Source of the DNA: Rachycentron canadum
Taxonomy: Eukaryota > Chordata > Actinopteri > Carangiformes > Rachycentridae
Reading direction: 5' to 3'
Assembly: GCA_038496675.1 (NCBI GenBank)
Contig: CM076660.1
Coordinates: forward strand, 3,344,267-3,408,266
Length of the DNA: 64,000 nucleotides
Translations under genes and position numbers: made by a program
The notes under the pieces: generated by a model
Database searches by the model: none
Told to the model about the DNA's origin: nothing
The model's input: only the letters and a program-made list of their open reading frames with translations
Shown here: positions 10,976 to 22,563 of the stretch, piece by piece
How the letters are laid out: every line of letters begins with the position of its first letter
How positions within the stretch are numbered: position 1 is the stretch's first letter

Positions 10976-13954
10976 TTGACGTGATTGAATAGGTTACAAC
11001 CAGTTATGGATTCAGTGATGGCATTATTGCCAATACTGTAAGGCAATTGACTGTATGTATGTACTGTGGGTCTGATGCATGAATACCTATAGAAAACTGT
11101 TGGAATTACAACTTTATTGGATTAACAAAACAAACTTTTTCATCTTTACTTTCAGATACATTCAGATTTCCACATGCCTGCTAGAAAGAAAATGTTCAAA
11201 AATGCTGTAGAGGCTCAATAATATTAAAGCAGAACAAGAAGTTTATTAAGGACATGGATGGTGTTCATCACCAGCCCTTCCTTTGAATGTCTCCTGTGCA
11301 GCTGATGAAATGCCCTGTGTAAATGTGGAGGCTGCTGGATGTAAATCGGAGCGACCTATTCCAATTTTTACAAGACTATTTCACTTGTTGCAGCTTTCAA
11401 ATCAGAGCTTACGGGTGGAACAGAGGTCGTCTTTCCACCTTCAGAATCATAATCAGCCTGAAAGAAAAATACAGTCTTCAACCTGTTGTGGATGACAAAT
11501 ATCAGCAAAGGTCTAATCCAAAGCACATCCCACCTTCCAGTCTTTATCGTCTTAAGCATATTAAAATTGTATTGTACTTTTGCTGCCCATGTGCAGAGGT
11601 AAATGTTTGTGAATGTGTGTGTCTGGTAAGTCAACCTGCTAAAAATGGATAGAACACCTTCAACTACACTTCAGGCTGATCTGAGAGGGACAGAAAATTA
11701 CAGCACGTCCCCTAGTTTGTATTTACTCTTCCCACAAGTGCTCATTTTAGTGCAAGCAATGACACGGTGTACCATGAAATTACCAAATGGGGAAAAATCC
11801 ACTTGTGCCCAACAAAATTACCATGTTGCCAGCTTCAGGTCACTGCACTTGTTCTGCAGCACAATGTGGCCTTTTTTTTTTGGGTAATGTGGCAAAGTGC
11901 ATCCCTGTGCACCTGAAAAGAGGAGGTCTGGACAATCAGAGTACAATCTGTGCTCACTCTGCATTTCGATATGTGTCAGGGAAGAACAAACAATTATAAT
12001 CCTGTGGCTCAATCATGCTTCCTAATTGCAGGAAGTGAAGTGCTGGTAATATTTACCTGAAACAATTACCATGTAGTGTTTTGCATGTTTTTTTTTTTTT
12101 TTTAAGCATAAATTGGTTGAAAAGTAACTGTCACGAGCAGCTACACGAATTTTAAAATTAACCACTTCCTGTAAAGCTACTGCTCCACAGGCTTCATTCA
12201 ACTGTCTTTCTGATAAAAACTAAATATTCATTATCTAAATAATAGCAACCTAAACCTTTTAGCATAAAAAAAATTCAGCTACCAGGAACATTTAGTTCCC
12301 ACAGGGTTGCATCATGACTTGGTTTCCTACAGTGGCCCTGACAGCTCAATGCACTGCAACTTAGGAAAACACATGCAAGCCGACAAAACACAAACCAATT
12401 CAGCAACATCTGCACCAATTTGACAACATGTGCTACAAATATGCAAATACACAAACACACTGCAGATACTCATAACACAAAGAAAGTGTTTCCAAGGGGA
12501 GAAGAAAGCGATGCACTTGCATGGATATGTTAAAATACATGCGCACTTTGTTGTTTAATGCTTTGAGGTAAGTCACAAAGCATTTGACAACAAGTGCGTC
12601 CCAGCCTATACCCATACTACTGTATACTTATTGGTAATAATAACCCTGTAATATTGTTTCCACTAGCTGAGAATCACTAGCACCATCATTAGAAGTCAGA
12701 TGGTCAGAAAAGGTTTAAGCTAATTTATTCACAAAAATGACAAATGGTAAAATTAAAACTGTTGTAAATATCAGAGTTTACAGACCAACTGCCTCACTGA
12801 CCCTCCTACCATAGTAGCAGTTAGTTGCTTTTACTGACATTTGCAGGAGCTCACTCTTAGTTTTACCTTCAAATGAAGTGGTTTAGATAATCAGACTCCA
12901 AAATGAACATTTATCAGTGTATTGTTGTTCTTCTAGAGCATAAACTCTCTGTATGTAGGATAAAAAGAAAGGAAACATTTGTTGGAGAAGTTTCTCTATC
13001 TAATGATTTTAGTGAAATGAAGTGAATAATTCTCCACCCAAGCAGACAAAACCCCCACCCTCCCACCCCCTATCCTCCATCCCCAGCTCTCTCCAAGCCC
13101 ATTAATTTTTATTGTGAGTTTCATTTTCAATATTAGTCCTTATTCAGTCCATATTTCATTCAGCCTCTGTGCTCTGTTATCTGTAGGCGAATGAGCAGTT
13201 GCTGCCTTTTAAACCAGAGGTGTCCTTGATCATTAAATATCTGCGGAGAGAGAAGTAAATGTGTCGGTCTGCATTGACTCCAACTTCCTCCACGGCTGCT
13301 GACTTGTCTGTGCTAAATAACAGTTAGCTATCTATTGGACACTAACAAGCAGCTTTGTGCACAACTGAGTCCTGAAGCAGTCTTTGTTTACTCCGTTGTT
13401 ATTCAGAGCAGGGGCGCGCATAAAGAAAAGGGATAAACAATCTCTACCAAATTGCATGCCATGTCTGGAGAAATCTGATTAATGGTCTCTTAACAAGTGC
13501 TCCAAGCAGGCTCTGCCACCGCCGTCACCCAGGAATTCAGTGTAAATGAGGGAGTCAAGGGTAAGAGTGACCTTTTCAAATATGCTTGTTCATAATGGCC
13601 AATACTGACGCCTGAAATTCTGCCCTTAATTTTAGCTGCACACGGATCAGACACACAGACACAAATACGAAACGCACAAACTTCCCTCATACATCACCTG
13701 GCTCAGGCACAGGTGTTTAAGCTTGAAAGGACTGCTCTAAGGACAGAAATACAATTCAGTACTAATGGACACAACTTCAATACTAATGCATCAAGAAGAT
13801 GATTTTCATTTCCTGTCTGAAAACAAATGTGAGGCAGCGTTATTATTATGTACAGAGGAATGAAAATATGTACCGTTTGCCAGATATTATAGGAATAAAG
13901 TGACATCATGTGTCTTATTTGTAGATAGGCCGACTTTCTGTCTTTATTAAAACA
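10976..13954. other. Gene-free spacer
   Basis: No exon or RNA gene could be supported. Low-complexity T runs occur near 11873 and 12090. A stretch at about 12345-12465 rich in CAAATTTGACAAC-type words may be an old interspersed repeat, but I could not name it. Confidence 0.5.
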
Positions 13955-14375
13955 ATTTTACTTAAAAAAAAAAGGATATGTGTGGCTATATGTGAGTTTT
14001 GCTATTGCTACACAGCTAACGTTAGCATTAACAGCTGTTTACTCACCAGTCCGAAAGAAACTTCAGTTCAGCATCCAACTTGGACAGAAACCCCTTGTTT
14101 TGCTTCTATTTCTTCTTCTTTGCTTCTGCTGAAGTTAGCGTGCTATAACCAGCTAGCGCTGCTCTGGCTGGACTGGCTCGTCTTTTTCCGATACCGAGTC
14201 ACTGTCGTGTCCACGAAGAAGCGTGATATCATCTTTTGTCTTGGAAACACAGCGATAACTGAAGCTCTCAGCAAGAGACTGATGAGTAAACAGGTGTTAA
14301 TGCTAACGCTGGCTATGTAGCAGTAGCAAAACTTACAAATTGCTCCTTTTTTTTGTTTTTTAAAGAAATATCTAA
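13955..14375. mobile_element. Foldback DNA element, family A copy 1
   Basis: The ends are inverted repeats. The left arm (about 13980-14051) carries GAGTTTTGCTATTGCTACAC, then GTTAGCATTAACAGCTGTTT and ACTCACCAGTC. The right arm (about 14279-14344) holds the reverse complement of nearly the same text. A-rich flanks are also inverted, suggesting outer ends near 13955 and 14375. The internal segment includes CCGATACCGAGTCACTG. A second, partial copy of the same family lies at 22690-22945, which supports a mobile repeat and not a chance palindrome. No transposase is encoded. Confidence 0.75.
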
Positions 14376-14924
14376 CAGCATCCTCTCTCCAAATGAGACG
14401 TGTTGTCATATAATATCTGACTATATAATCATTAACAAGATAATTAACATTTTTATTTCATTTCATTTTATTTCCTCGGTCACTGTGGTACTACTATTAT
14501 TTTTGAGTTGTATCAAATCTTTAACTAACTACATACATTGTGAGTCCTTGTTGCCTTTGTTATTAGTAGTTTTGTTGTTGATTCATCAGTTTGTTTTCTG
14601 TTTTTTGTAGTTTGCTTGTTTGTTGGTTACACCAACCATTTTGCATTATGATGGAGGAATAGCTGCTACCTTGGCAGTTATGAACAGGGATACAAATAAA
14701 TGAGTTAAATAAATGAACAGCTCATGCCATAAAACAAGTAGGTGGAGACACATTTCTCTCTTGATTTAAAGAAAACATACACAAACATTTCTCTGTGGAC
14801 TCAAGTGAAGCATCTGACTTTATGGTTGGGAGTGATATATCCAAATAAAGACTTTTATTGTTTTGTATTTTTCTTCTTTATGTGTCCTCAGATGCGTTTA
14901 AACGCTGTTTTTTATTCTCCTCAG

Positions 14925-15118
14925 GTCCCATACAGTAAAACAGATCAACATAATGTCAGACACTGAAGGACAATGTCTGAAAAGTGAAGAAATTGGTGCT
15001 CAGGCTTATTTGATTCAGGGACAAACTGTGTCCTTCCTGAGCTGTTGGAGTCTGAATGCATCAACCTGCAGGCTGAGAAACAACAGGCCCTGTGTTGTTT
15101 CCTATTGTAAATAAAGAA
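14925..15118 (+). other. Possible terminal exon of an unknown transcript
   Basis: A good acceptor-like tract TTTTATTCTCCTCAG ends at 14924. Downstream, AATAAA at 15110-15115 could act as a poly(A) signal. No conserved protein is encoded and no upstream exon was identified, so this is only a candidate non-coding or repeat-derived exon. Confidence 0.15.
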
Positions 15119-17385
15119 CTCACAAAACCAAGATGTTCAGCTGTCGTGGTGGATTTTACTTGACTTCATGACAAAACACTGAATACAATATTTCAGGGCA
15201 CAGGTTTGCAGTTTTAGATTTAAATAAATTGAGTGTCTCTGCCCTTCAAACATCCACTGCCAGTAAAGTCTGTCTCATCTGCCCCAGGTAATGTCTACAG
15301 CCATTTATTAGGAAATTCATTTAAGGGAGGAAGGCTGAGAAACTCAATATACAGTAGGCCTGCCTGTCATCTATATGTCTACCAAGCCTGCCCTCTGCTG
15401 GTGACAGCATACAGTAGATCTGCCTCAGCAAATGAATTCAGGTTTAGGATTCACAGGGGTGTCCTTGCTATTGTGACTTCGCCCGCTCCCTGTGTTTCCA
15501 GGGAAATTGAAATGAATGATTGAAACATTAGAGCGTGGACGTGTGTGACAGCCGCACTGATGCAACTGAGCACACCTGCTATTTATTAGCTGTGGTTTTC
15601 CCACAACCTCCGCCTGCTCCTGGTGATGGTTTTGCAGCGAACTCGAAGGCTTGGAACAGCACACATCTCCCTCTATAAGTCTATCAGATGTATCTTCATG
15701 TATTGAATGTTATATGTTGGTGATGCTCTTTTTGTTCCTGGTCTAAAATGTCCTCCTAATGCTGTTAAAGCGTTTATTTATGAGCTCATTGTAACTGTAG
15801 ACGTGGACATGTCACATGAGGAGAGGCACACGTGTTGCTAATAACCTTAATTGTGGCTCGGGTCCATTTCGATGTTCCAGTAAACAATGTGAGTGAGCCA
15901 GCACTGATGAATCAAAAAAGTGATCCACCCATTATCAACATTATTTGTTATGCCTGAGCTTTTCCTTCGCTAACATGTGAAGCCATCTGCAGTGAAAAGG
16001 TCTGTGTGAGTCTGAGTGTTAATATTGATGCAGTGTTTCTGCTGCAAAGCTTAGTTCGTGAAGCTTAATGAAGCCTCAGCTGCAGCACACGTCCCAGTCA
16101 CCCTTCTACTGGGAGAGCACGTCTTTAGAAATGTGACTGAGCGGCGTGTCAGGAAAAGGGGGCGACCAGGCCTGTACTTTGAGGAGGAGATGGTTGGACG
16201 TCTCATTGAATCAGTGGTTGGTCAAGTCAAGTCTCACTCTTCTCTTTTGTTAACTGCCTTAATGGAAACATATAAATGACCGAGTTAATGCAGGTCACAT
16301 TTGTGGATTTGCTGCACCTCCGGCCCCGAGATGCCCCGAGACTTTCCCTCCATTGACCTCTCCTGCTCACTCACACCTGCTGCCTGCCAGGCTGTGTCGC
16401 CCTTCATGCTGTTTACCTTCTGGACTCAAACTAGCCTGTTACTTGTTGTGTTGTTGTCCTCCTCCTCAAGCATTTAAATCTGCATTCATTGATTTTCTGC
16501 AGAACAAACTGAAAACAAAACATATTGCGCTCTTTTCAAGTTGCTATGGCTAACACGTTGAAACAATTGTCTATTTACACACGCAACCAGACACAGAGCA
16601 ACACTATCTTTAATTTGGAGTTAGGTTTCTATCCAGCTGATGCATTCAAGTCCAATACTCACTCTATTTTGCTCTTCATTAACTCCAGAGAGAAATATCT
16701 GATTCTGCTAAATGTTTATTTTCTGGTAACAAATGTTGCTGATCCTTTGTTTAGCGCTGGGCAGACGGTGTGCAGGGTGTTTATCAGTGCTTTTTCTTAC
16801 CGTTGTCTGTGCCATTTTTAAAACGCCACCACCCCAAACTATTAAGCAGCAACACTGATAAGATATTCAGCTCCTGTACAAGCCGCTGACCTGATGGCTT
16901 TTCCTCTTATCTGTGTGAGAATGAGGAGGATTTACATCAGGATGTGATTGTTTCTCTTTGATATTAATCACGGAGAGCTTTAAACTAACATTTGGTTGCG
17001 GCCAACGACATCCAGCGTGTTTCATCAACCCGTCCTGATCAAATATTATCAGCAAACAGATGACACAAAATGACAGCATCCTAATGTCCTCCCTCAGCGT
17101 CTCGTTCCTCTCCACCTACTCGATACACAAGCGCCGACCTGCTGAACCGTCTGCACTGCTAAGTGGCTGATTTGTAATCAACTGCCTCGCTCTGAAATTA
17201 CACTTAATTTCACCCACTGATCTGTATCTTATACATCACCACTCAGCTCTGCTTGAATCTTTAACTACTTCTTGCCTGGACAGGTCTTAAATCAATTCAC
17301 ATCACACTACATAATGGTGGATGTCACTAAATGAATCATGTAAAAAAAACTATAATTATGTATTTATGGAGAGAGTGAGTGAGTG

Positions 17386-17436
<51 letters not shown>

Positions 17437-18970
17437 TGTTCTGCCTGTGTTTTAGTTTTCTCGTCCACAAATCTCATGAAAAAGCATCAATGTTAAGCCC
17501 ATTGGTTCCTCCTAAAAAGTAAACATTAGCATTTTTGGGGAACTATTTTCAGCAGCGGATGAATAAACACGTGAGCAGCTGGATGGTGCGTGTGGGACTG
17601 AGTCAACAACTAAAACGGCAGCGTTCACCGTGATGAAGAGACGTGTCATCCAATGTGTGTGGCAGACGTTTCCAATAGTTTATGGACAGAAAATGTGCTT
17701 CACCGCACGAGGAAATAAGTTCCATCAGGCTTCGGCTGCACAGGAAATACTTTGTGCTCGGATCCGTCTGTAGTTTTTGGTCTGATGAAGGGGTTTGTTG
17801 TCAATGAGAGAAGATAATACTGCCAACAATGACCTTTCTTGACGACTGGCTGTAAATTGCTCAGCTGGTTTTGCCGTGCAAACAGCTTGTTGTGTTTTGT
17901 TGTGTTTGGTTTTGTTACTGAAGGCTGTGAAGTGATCAAACAAAATGCTCTGGTACACTGTACTTAGGAGCGGTTTGTTGTCTCTGCCCACATCCTGGAC
18001 ACAGGCTGAAATTTCAAGTGCAAGGAGCAGACTGACATTTTCATCTCTACCTAGAGAAAAATTCTGAATTTAATTTCCTCAATGAAAAAGTTTCCTGGCA
18101 TTAATGAAACCGTTGCTGCCTCCAAATATTCTTGGAGCTACACCTTCATCCTGTTTCACAGTCACCCATTCAGGGGCTGCCACCGGGGCAGATGGGTCTG
18201 CTTGGTGGGTTTGGGTCTCGGGGGCCATTTTGACCTTTGTTCATCAAGACCTGCTTGGTAATTCTGCCCCGCTGCCATTTGCCCTTTGAGTCTCGCTGAT
18301 AAATTGTTTAATGTGTGAGGAATTTTTTTTTTTTTTTTTTCGAGCCTCAACGATCAAAAACGATCCCATGTACCTAAAATCTTCAGAGCTTTTTAAGTTC
18401 ATGCAACTTGATAAATCTGCGGCTGGAGAAAACGTCTTGGTTTTCATTTCATGCCCTTAAGTGAGTCGCCTGTGAGACGCAAGCCCTTGCTGTTGTGACC
18501 GCGTTGCACGATCTAGAGATTCATCATCTCGCCAACATTTTATGTCTATCGGCAAAAATACACAGAGATAAGACATGTTGACAGTTATTTTACATCACTG
18601 CAGCGATATTACACAATTTTAGCTGTTGCATATGGAGACAGTGACATTTTAGAGACATTTACTGTCAAAAATACATTTAAAATGGAGAGAAATTGAATAT
18701 TCAGATATCCTGCAAAACTCTGTGGAAAGAGACAGAGCTGGCAGCAGCAGTTACACACAGCTGGTGTGAACAAACACGCACTTGTCGGCAGCAGCTCAGC
18801 AGCCGTGACGCACACGCCACGCATCCAGTTTGTCTTTGTATGTATCTGGGTAGTTTGCTGTAAATCAAGCTGAAATTTACTCCTGTTGAATTAATGAGCG
18901 TTTCATCTGTAGAAGATAAAAACTGTATGTAAAGAAGGAGCGTGAGGGACACAGTGACGCTGACCTTAAG
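15119..18970. other. Gene-free spacer
   Basis: Nothing coding was recognised. It includes a GAGT-then-GT microsatellite at about 17373-17436. A run of T at about 18327-18340 is also present. Confidence 0.5.
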
Positions 18971-18976
18971 AGACAG

Positions 18977-18982
18977 TTTATT
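18977..18982 (-). terminator. Candidate distal poly(A) signal of TMEM248
   Basis: AATAAA on the minus strand, 3.4 kb downstream of the TMEM248 stop. A long 3' UTR ending here is plausible. A nearer pair of AATAAA words about 65-75 bases after the stop (near 22330-22340) would instead give a very short UTR. Confidence 0.3.
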
Positions 18983-21900
18983 TAAACTTGAATTCATTTA
19001 CAGCAGTTCCACTGGAGAGGGAAAAGGATTTGAATGACATCCTAGCCACATTAAACCTATGGTCCTATCTACTGTATGTACAGGGAGGAGGATGCAGCTC
19101 GACAGTGCAGAAGGCACAGAGTTGGCTTAATATTAGCCTGTAAGCGCTGCGAATATGACAGAAAGGATAACAAGGTGAAATGGCAGCCTTATATACGAGA
19201 CTCCTGCGTGTGTGTTTTGCTTGATGTGAAAGCCAAAGAGGAGAAACATGGCTCCACTGTTTTTACTCCAGTCCTCAGCGATATAGTGGAGCAGATTCAA
19301 AACTACAACAGCAAAGCATGGTCATTTGAGCTTACTGGAGCTCAGAGGTGACAACACGAGCATTGAGTTTGGATTTGTTCCTGGAAAGCCAGCGCGTTTT
19401 ACAATACGTGATATGTAGAACAAAGAAAACTGGACAATGTTAAGGCATTTTTGCAATTAGAGACTTGATCCTAACCAAAAAAATGGAAAACGGCGAAATC
19501 TCACAAACGGGGATCAGACGCGAAGTAACTGCAGGTCACCAACATTAATTATGACGGTTTGGCAATAATATGGCATGCTTCATTCACATCTTCAAGTTCC
19601 CTTCACTCACACACACCCCACCTGCTTCCCACCCAACACACGAAATCTCCAACCGTCCACTAAGAGCTGCCAGATCCTCCAAAATAAGAGTCCAATCGCG
19701 AGCACACGGGAGACAGCGGTGACGGTACAAAGCAACAGGTGCATGCTCGACTATGATACACATCAGAATTAGGAAGACTTGTCCTAGCATCATTCAACGT
19801 GGAGCGAAAAGGTATCACAACCATTAGGACCATAAAATCAACACCTCTCGCTCATCCACCAAACAAAAAAAAATAAAATCAAACAATAAATGTACAAAGT
19901 GTTGGATACAATAACGTGACAAGAGATTTGTTGTTGCCACTAAAAGATAAACTGTATATGAATACCACTCGAACTAAAATACAATTCAAGTAAAGCCTTT
20001 AAGACTGAAAAATAATCAAACTACATCATATTTTAAAATAAGTTGGAATTCTTGCATCTCAGATTTAGATTATGCTTCTTATTAAAAAGTACATTCAACA
20101 GGTACATTAATTATGGAACAAAAATATAACACAGAGGTAAGTAAAATCTACCAGTAATTTCTATTTAAACAAACATAACTAATATTAAAGGCGGCTTTAG
20201 ATTGTTGTTTATTCTCATACTGCCTCTTCTCCAGGCAAAAACAAGCTCAGACAAATTCCTGATTTATTTTGTGGTGGTTGGTGACTCTGGATCTAATTAA
20301 AGGAAAACTACTATTCTGTTTTCTCTCTGCTGCAAATCAAATGTGTCGCAGTACATCTAGAATAAATGATTGTCAAAGTCAGCCATGCTCTCGAAATATG
20401 AATTATACAACTGCCAGTGGAGCAGAAATCTCATCCTTAAAGCTACAGATTCAGCACAACATGATGACGCGTGGTGAAACTTTAGTGTATGGATGTCAGG
20501 GGAGGTGAGCTCGTTTCATTTCTGTGCCCAGTCAAGTCCATATGCACCGAGGAAATCCCATTACACTCACAGGTATCCAGGCGCTCAGCCACTTGGAACG
20601 AGAATCACAGTCTAAAGCCGCCTTTTGTTTTATTTGAACGTTTCCCAAACTCACTCACTCACACACACGTTCACACACACCAAGTGAGTTTTTGCACATT
20701 TTGTTGTACTAAAAAATAATGAAACTTACTGAATCATAAATATATTAATTCTATAAATATAATTACATACTAATTTATAATTATATTTATTTTTAGGAGG
20801 AGTCCCACTTGTGATCTTGGACAAACTTTTTCCCTTCACAATGAGTAAATAACACAAAATGTGCAAGAAATCTGTAGGTGCACTAATTATGCAAACACTT
20901 GAACACGTGCAAATGATATTGATTTGCTTAAAGTAAAAGCACGAGTAAATTCAAAAGCCTGCTAAAAATATAGAGTAACTCAAGGGCCACTTGACATTTA
21001 CATTAACAGGACATAGATTTCAAACCACAGGCTTGTCAGACTGGAATAGAACGAAAAAGAGGAAGTTGGCTGTGGAAGAAGAGGACTGGCAAGTTAATGT
21101 CTGGAGAGGGAGAGAAGGTTCTCCCTGCCATTTTTTAAGCAAGCAAGTCAATCATGTCGTACTGTAGGTAAGGCAAGATAATGTTTCGCTTCATCCAGGT
21201 GCAACAAAGAAGACTGTACCGAACATCACGCGAGTCTAGAAGCCAAAACTACAAAACCGCTGCAGAGCGACCGCTGGCGGCTGAGAAGACGAGAGGCAGG
21301 TGAGCGATGAAGCCAGAGGAGAAAAGAAACAAAAAGGCAGAAAATCAGATTTTAAATGCAAAGAAAAAAAAGAAAAAGAAAAGAAAAACAATTTTCAACA
21401 CAAACCACAGGTTACACAGCTTATTTAACTGCCATTAACATGGGACTGGGAATTTTTACTGATGATGACGTTGTATTTTGTTTGTATAATAATGTGCACA
21501 GTGCAATTATCTAAATACTTTGCTCCTTGTTTCCTGGCGCTGCAGACACACAGGGGGAGATGGATATTACATTTGGTCGAGATATAATATGATTGAGAGT
21601 TCAATTCAATTCAATTTAACAAAGCTGCTTTTTGAATGGACGTCATGAAATGTCCAAAATCTGATCAGACTCTTTTTTGACTCTTTTGGTGCAGAGAAAA
21701 ACATGCTACATTCATTCTCTTCCCTTGAAGCTGCAATGTCAAATGCACACTGAAGATTTAATTCACAAGCATCTCATCCTCAAGCAAATATTTCAACCCA
21801 TGTATTCAAGCGTATTTAGCCCACTTAAAAACATTTCAAATGGCTAAACATCATGCTCTCGCATCACGGGAGATAAAAACACTTTGAATATCTCAAAACC

Positions 21901-22403
21901 TTTTGTAAACAAACATTTACAGGTTAAATGCTATAAATCGTTTGGCGTAACCCACCTCTCTGCAGTTTGAAGGGACTTTTTTTTTTTTATCTTGCTTAAA
22001 AATTAGATTAAATGACTGCTAGAAAAATGGCAATGTAGTTCTTGAATCTGGCCTTTAGCATTTGTTTACATACTGCATGTTCTGACATGGCACAAGGGGA
22101 TTCAGGCAAAATAATAATAATTATTATTAATAATAATAAAAATAATAATAAACCAAAAGGAAAAAAAGGTTTTGCACAGAATATCAGAGTTCCTACAAAT
22201 ATTTACACCACAGATACAGGCACTTGTATATCTTTGGTTGGAGAAACCCAACATTGCAAGAGTAATGCATTCACAGAGCTTTTGTGTCCCTTATTGTATT
22301 TCCAAGGTTCACTAGGCAACTGGTATGTTTATTTTTATTTCTTCTGTTTCTTTGAGTTTGTCCATGTTACAGGTAAGTTCTGACACCGCTCTCTGATGTC
22401 TTT
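18983..22403 (-). other. Probable TMEM248 3' UTR and downstream sequence
   Basis: AT-rich sequence following the TMEM248 stop on the minus strand with no recognised gene. It contains ATT/AAT triplet repeats at about 22108-22150. A short acceptor-preceded open segment at 21135-21235 is described among the findings. How much of it is transcribed cannot be told from sequence alone. Confidence 0.4.
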
Positions 22404-22525
22404 TTAACTCTCTGACAACGCCACCTGCAACAGAAGAAACGCAATTTAGTGCAGCTAACAACTTTGTGACACAGTCCAACTCACAGAGAGAACACACACA
22501 CACACGCGCACACACACACACACAG

Positions 22526-22563
<38 letters not shown>

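Noticed and set aside
19076..19351. 91-codon plus-strand open frame
   Set aside because: No recognised domain, no splice context, and it is antisense to the likely TMEM248 3' UTR.
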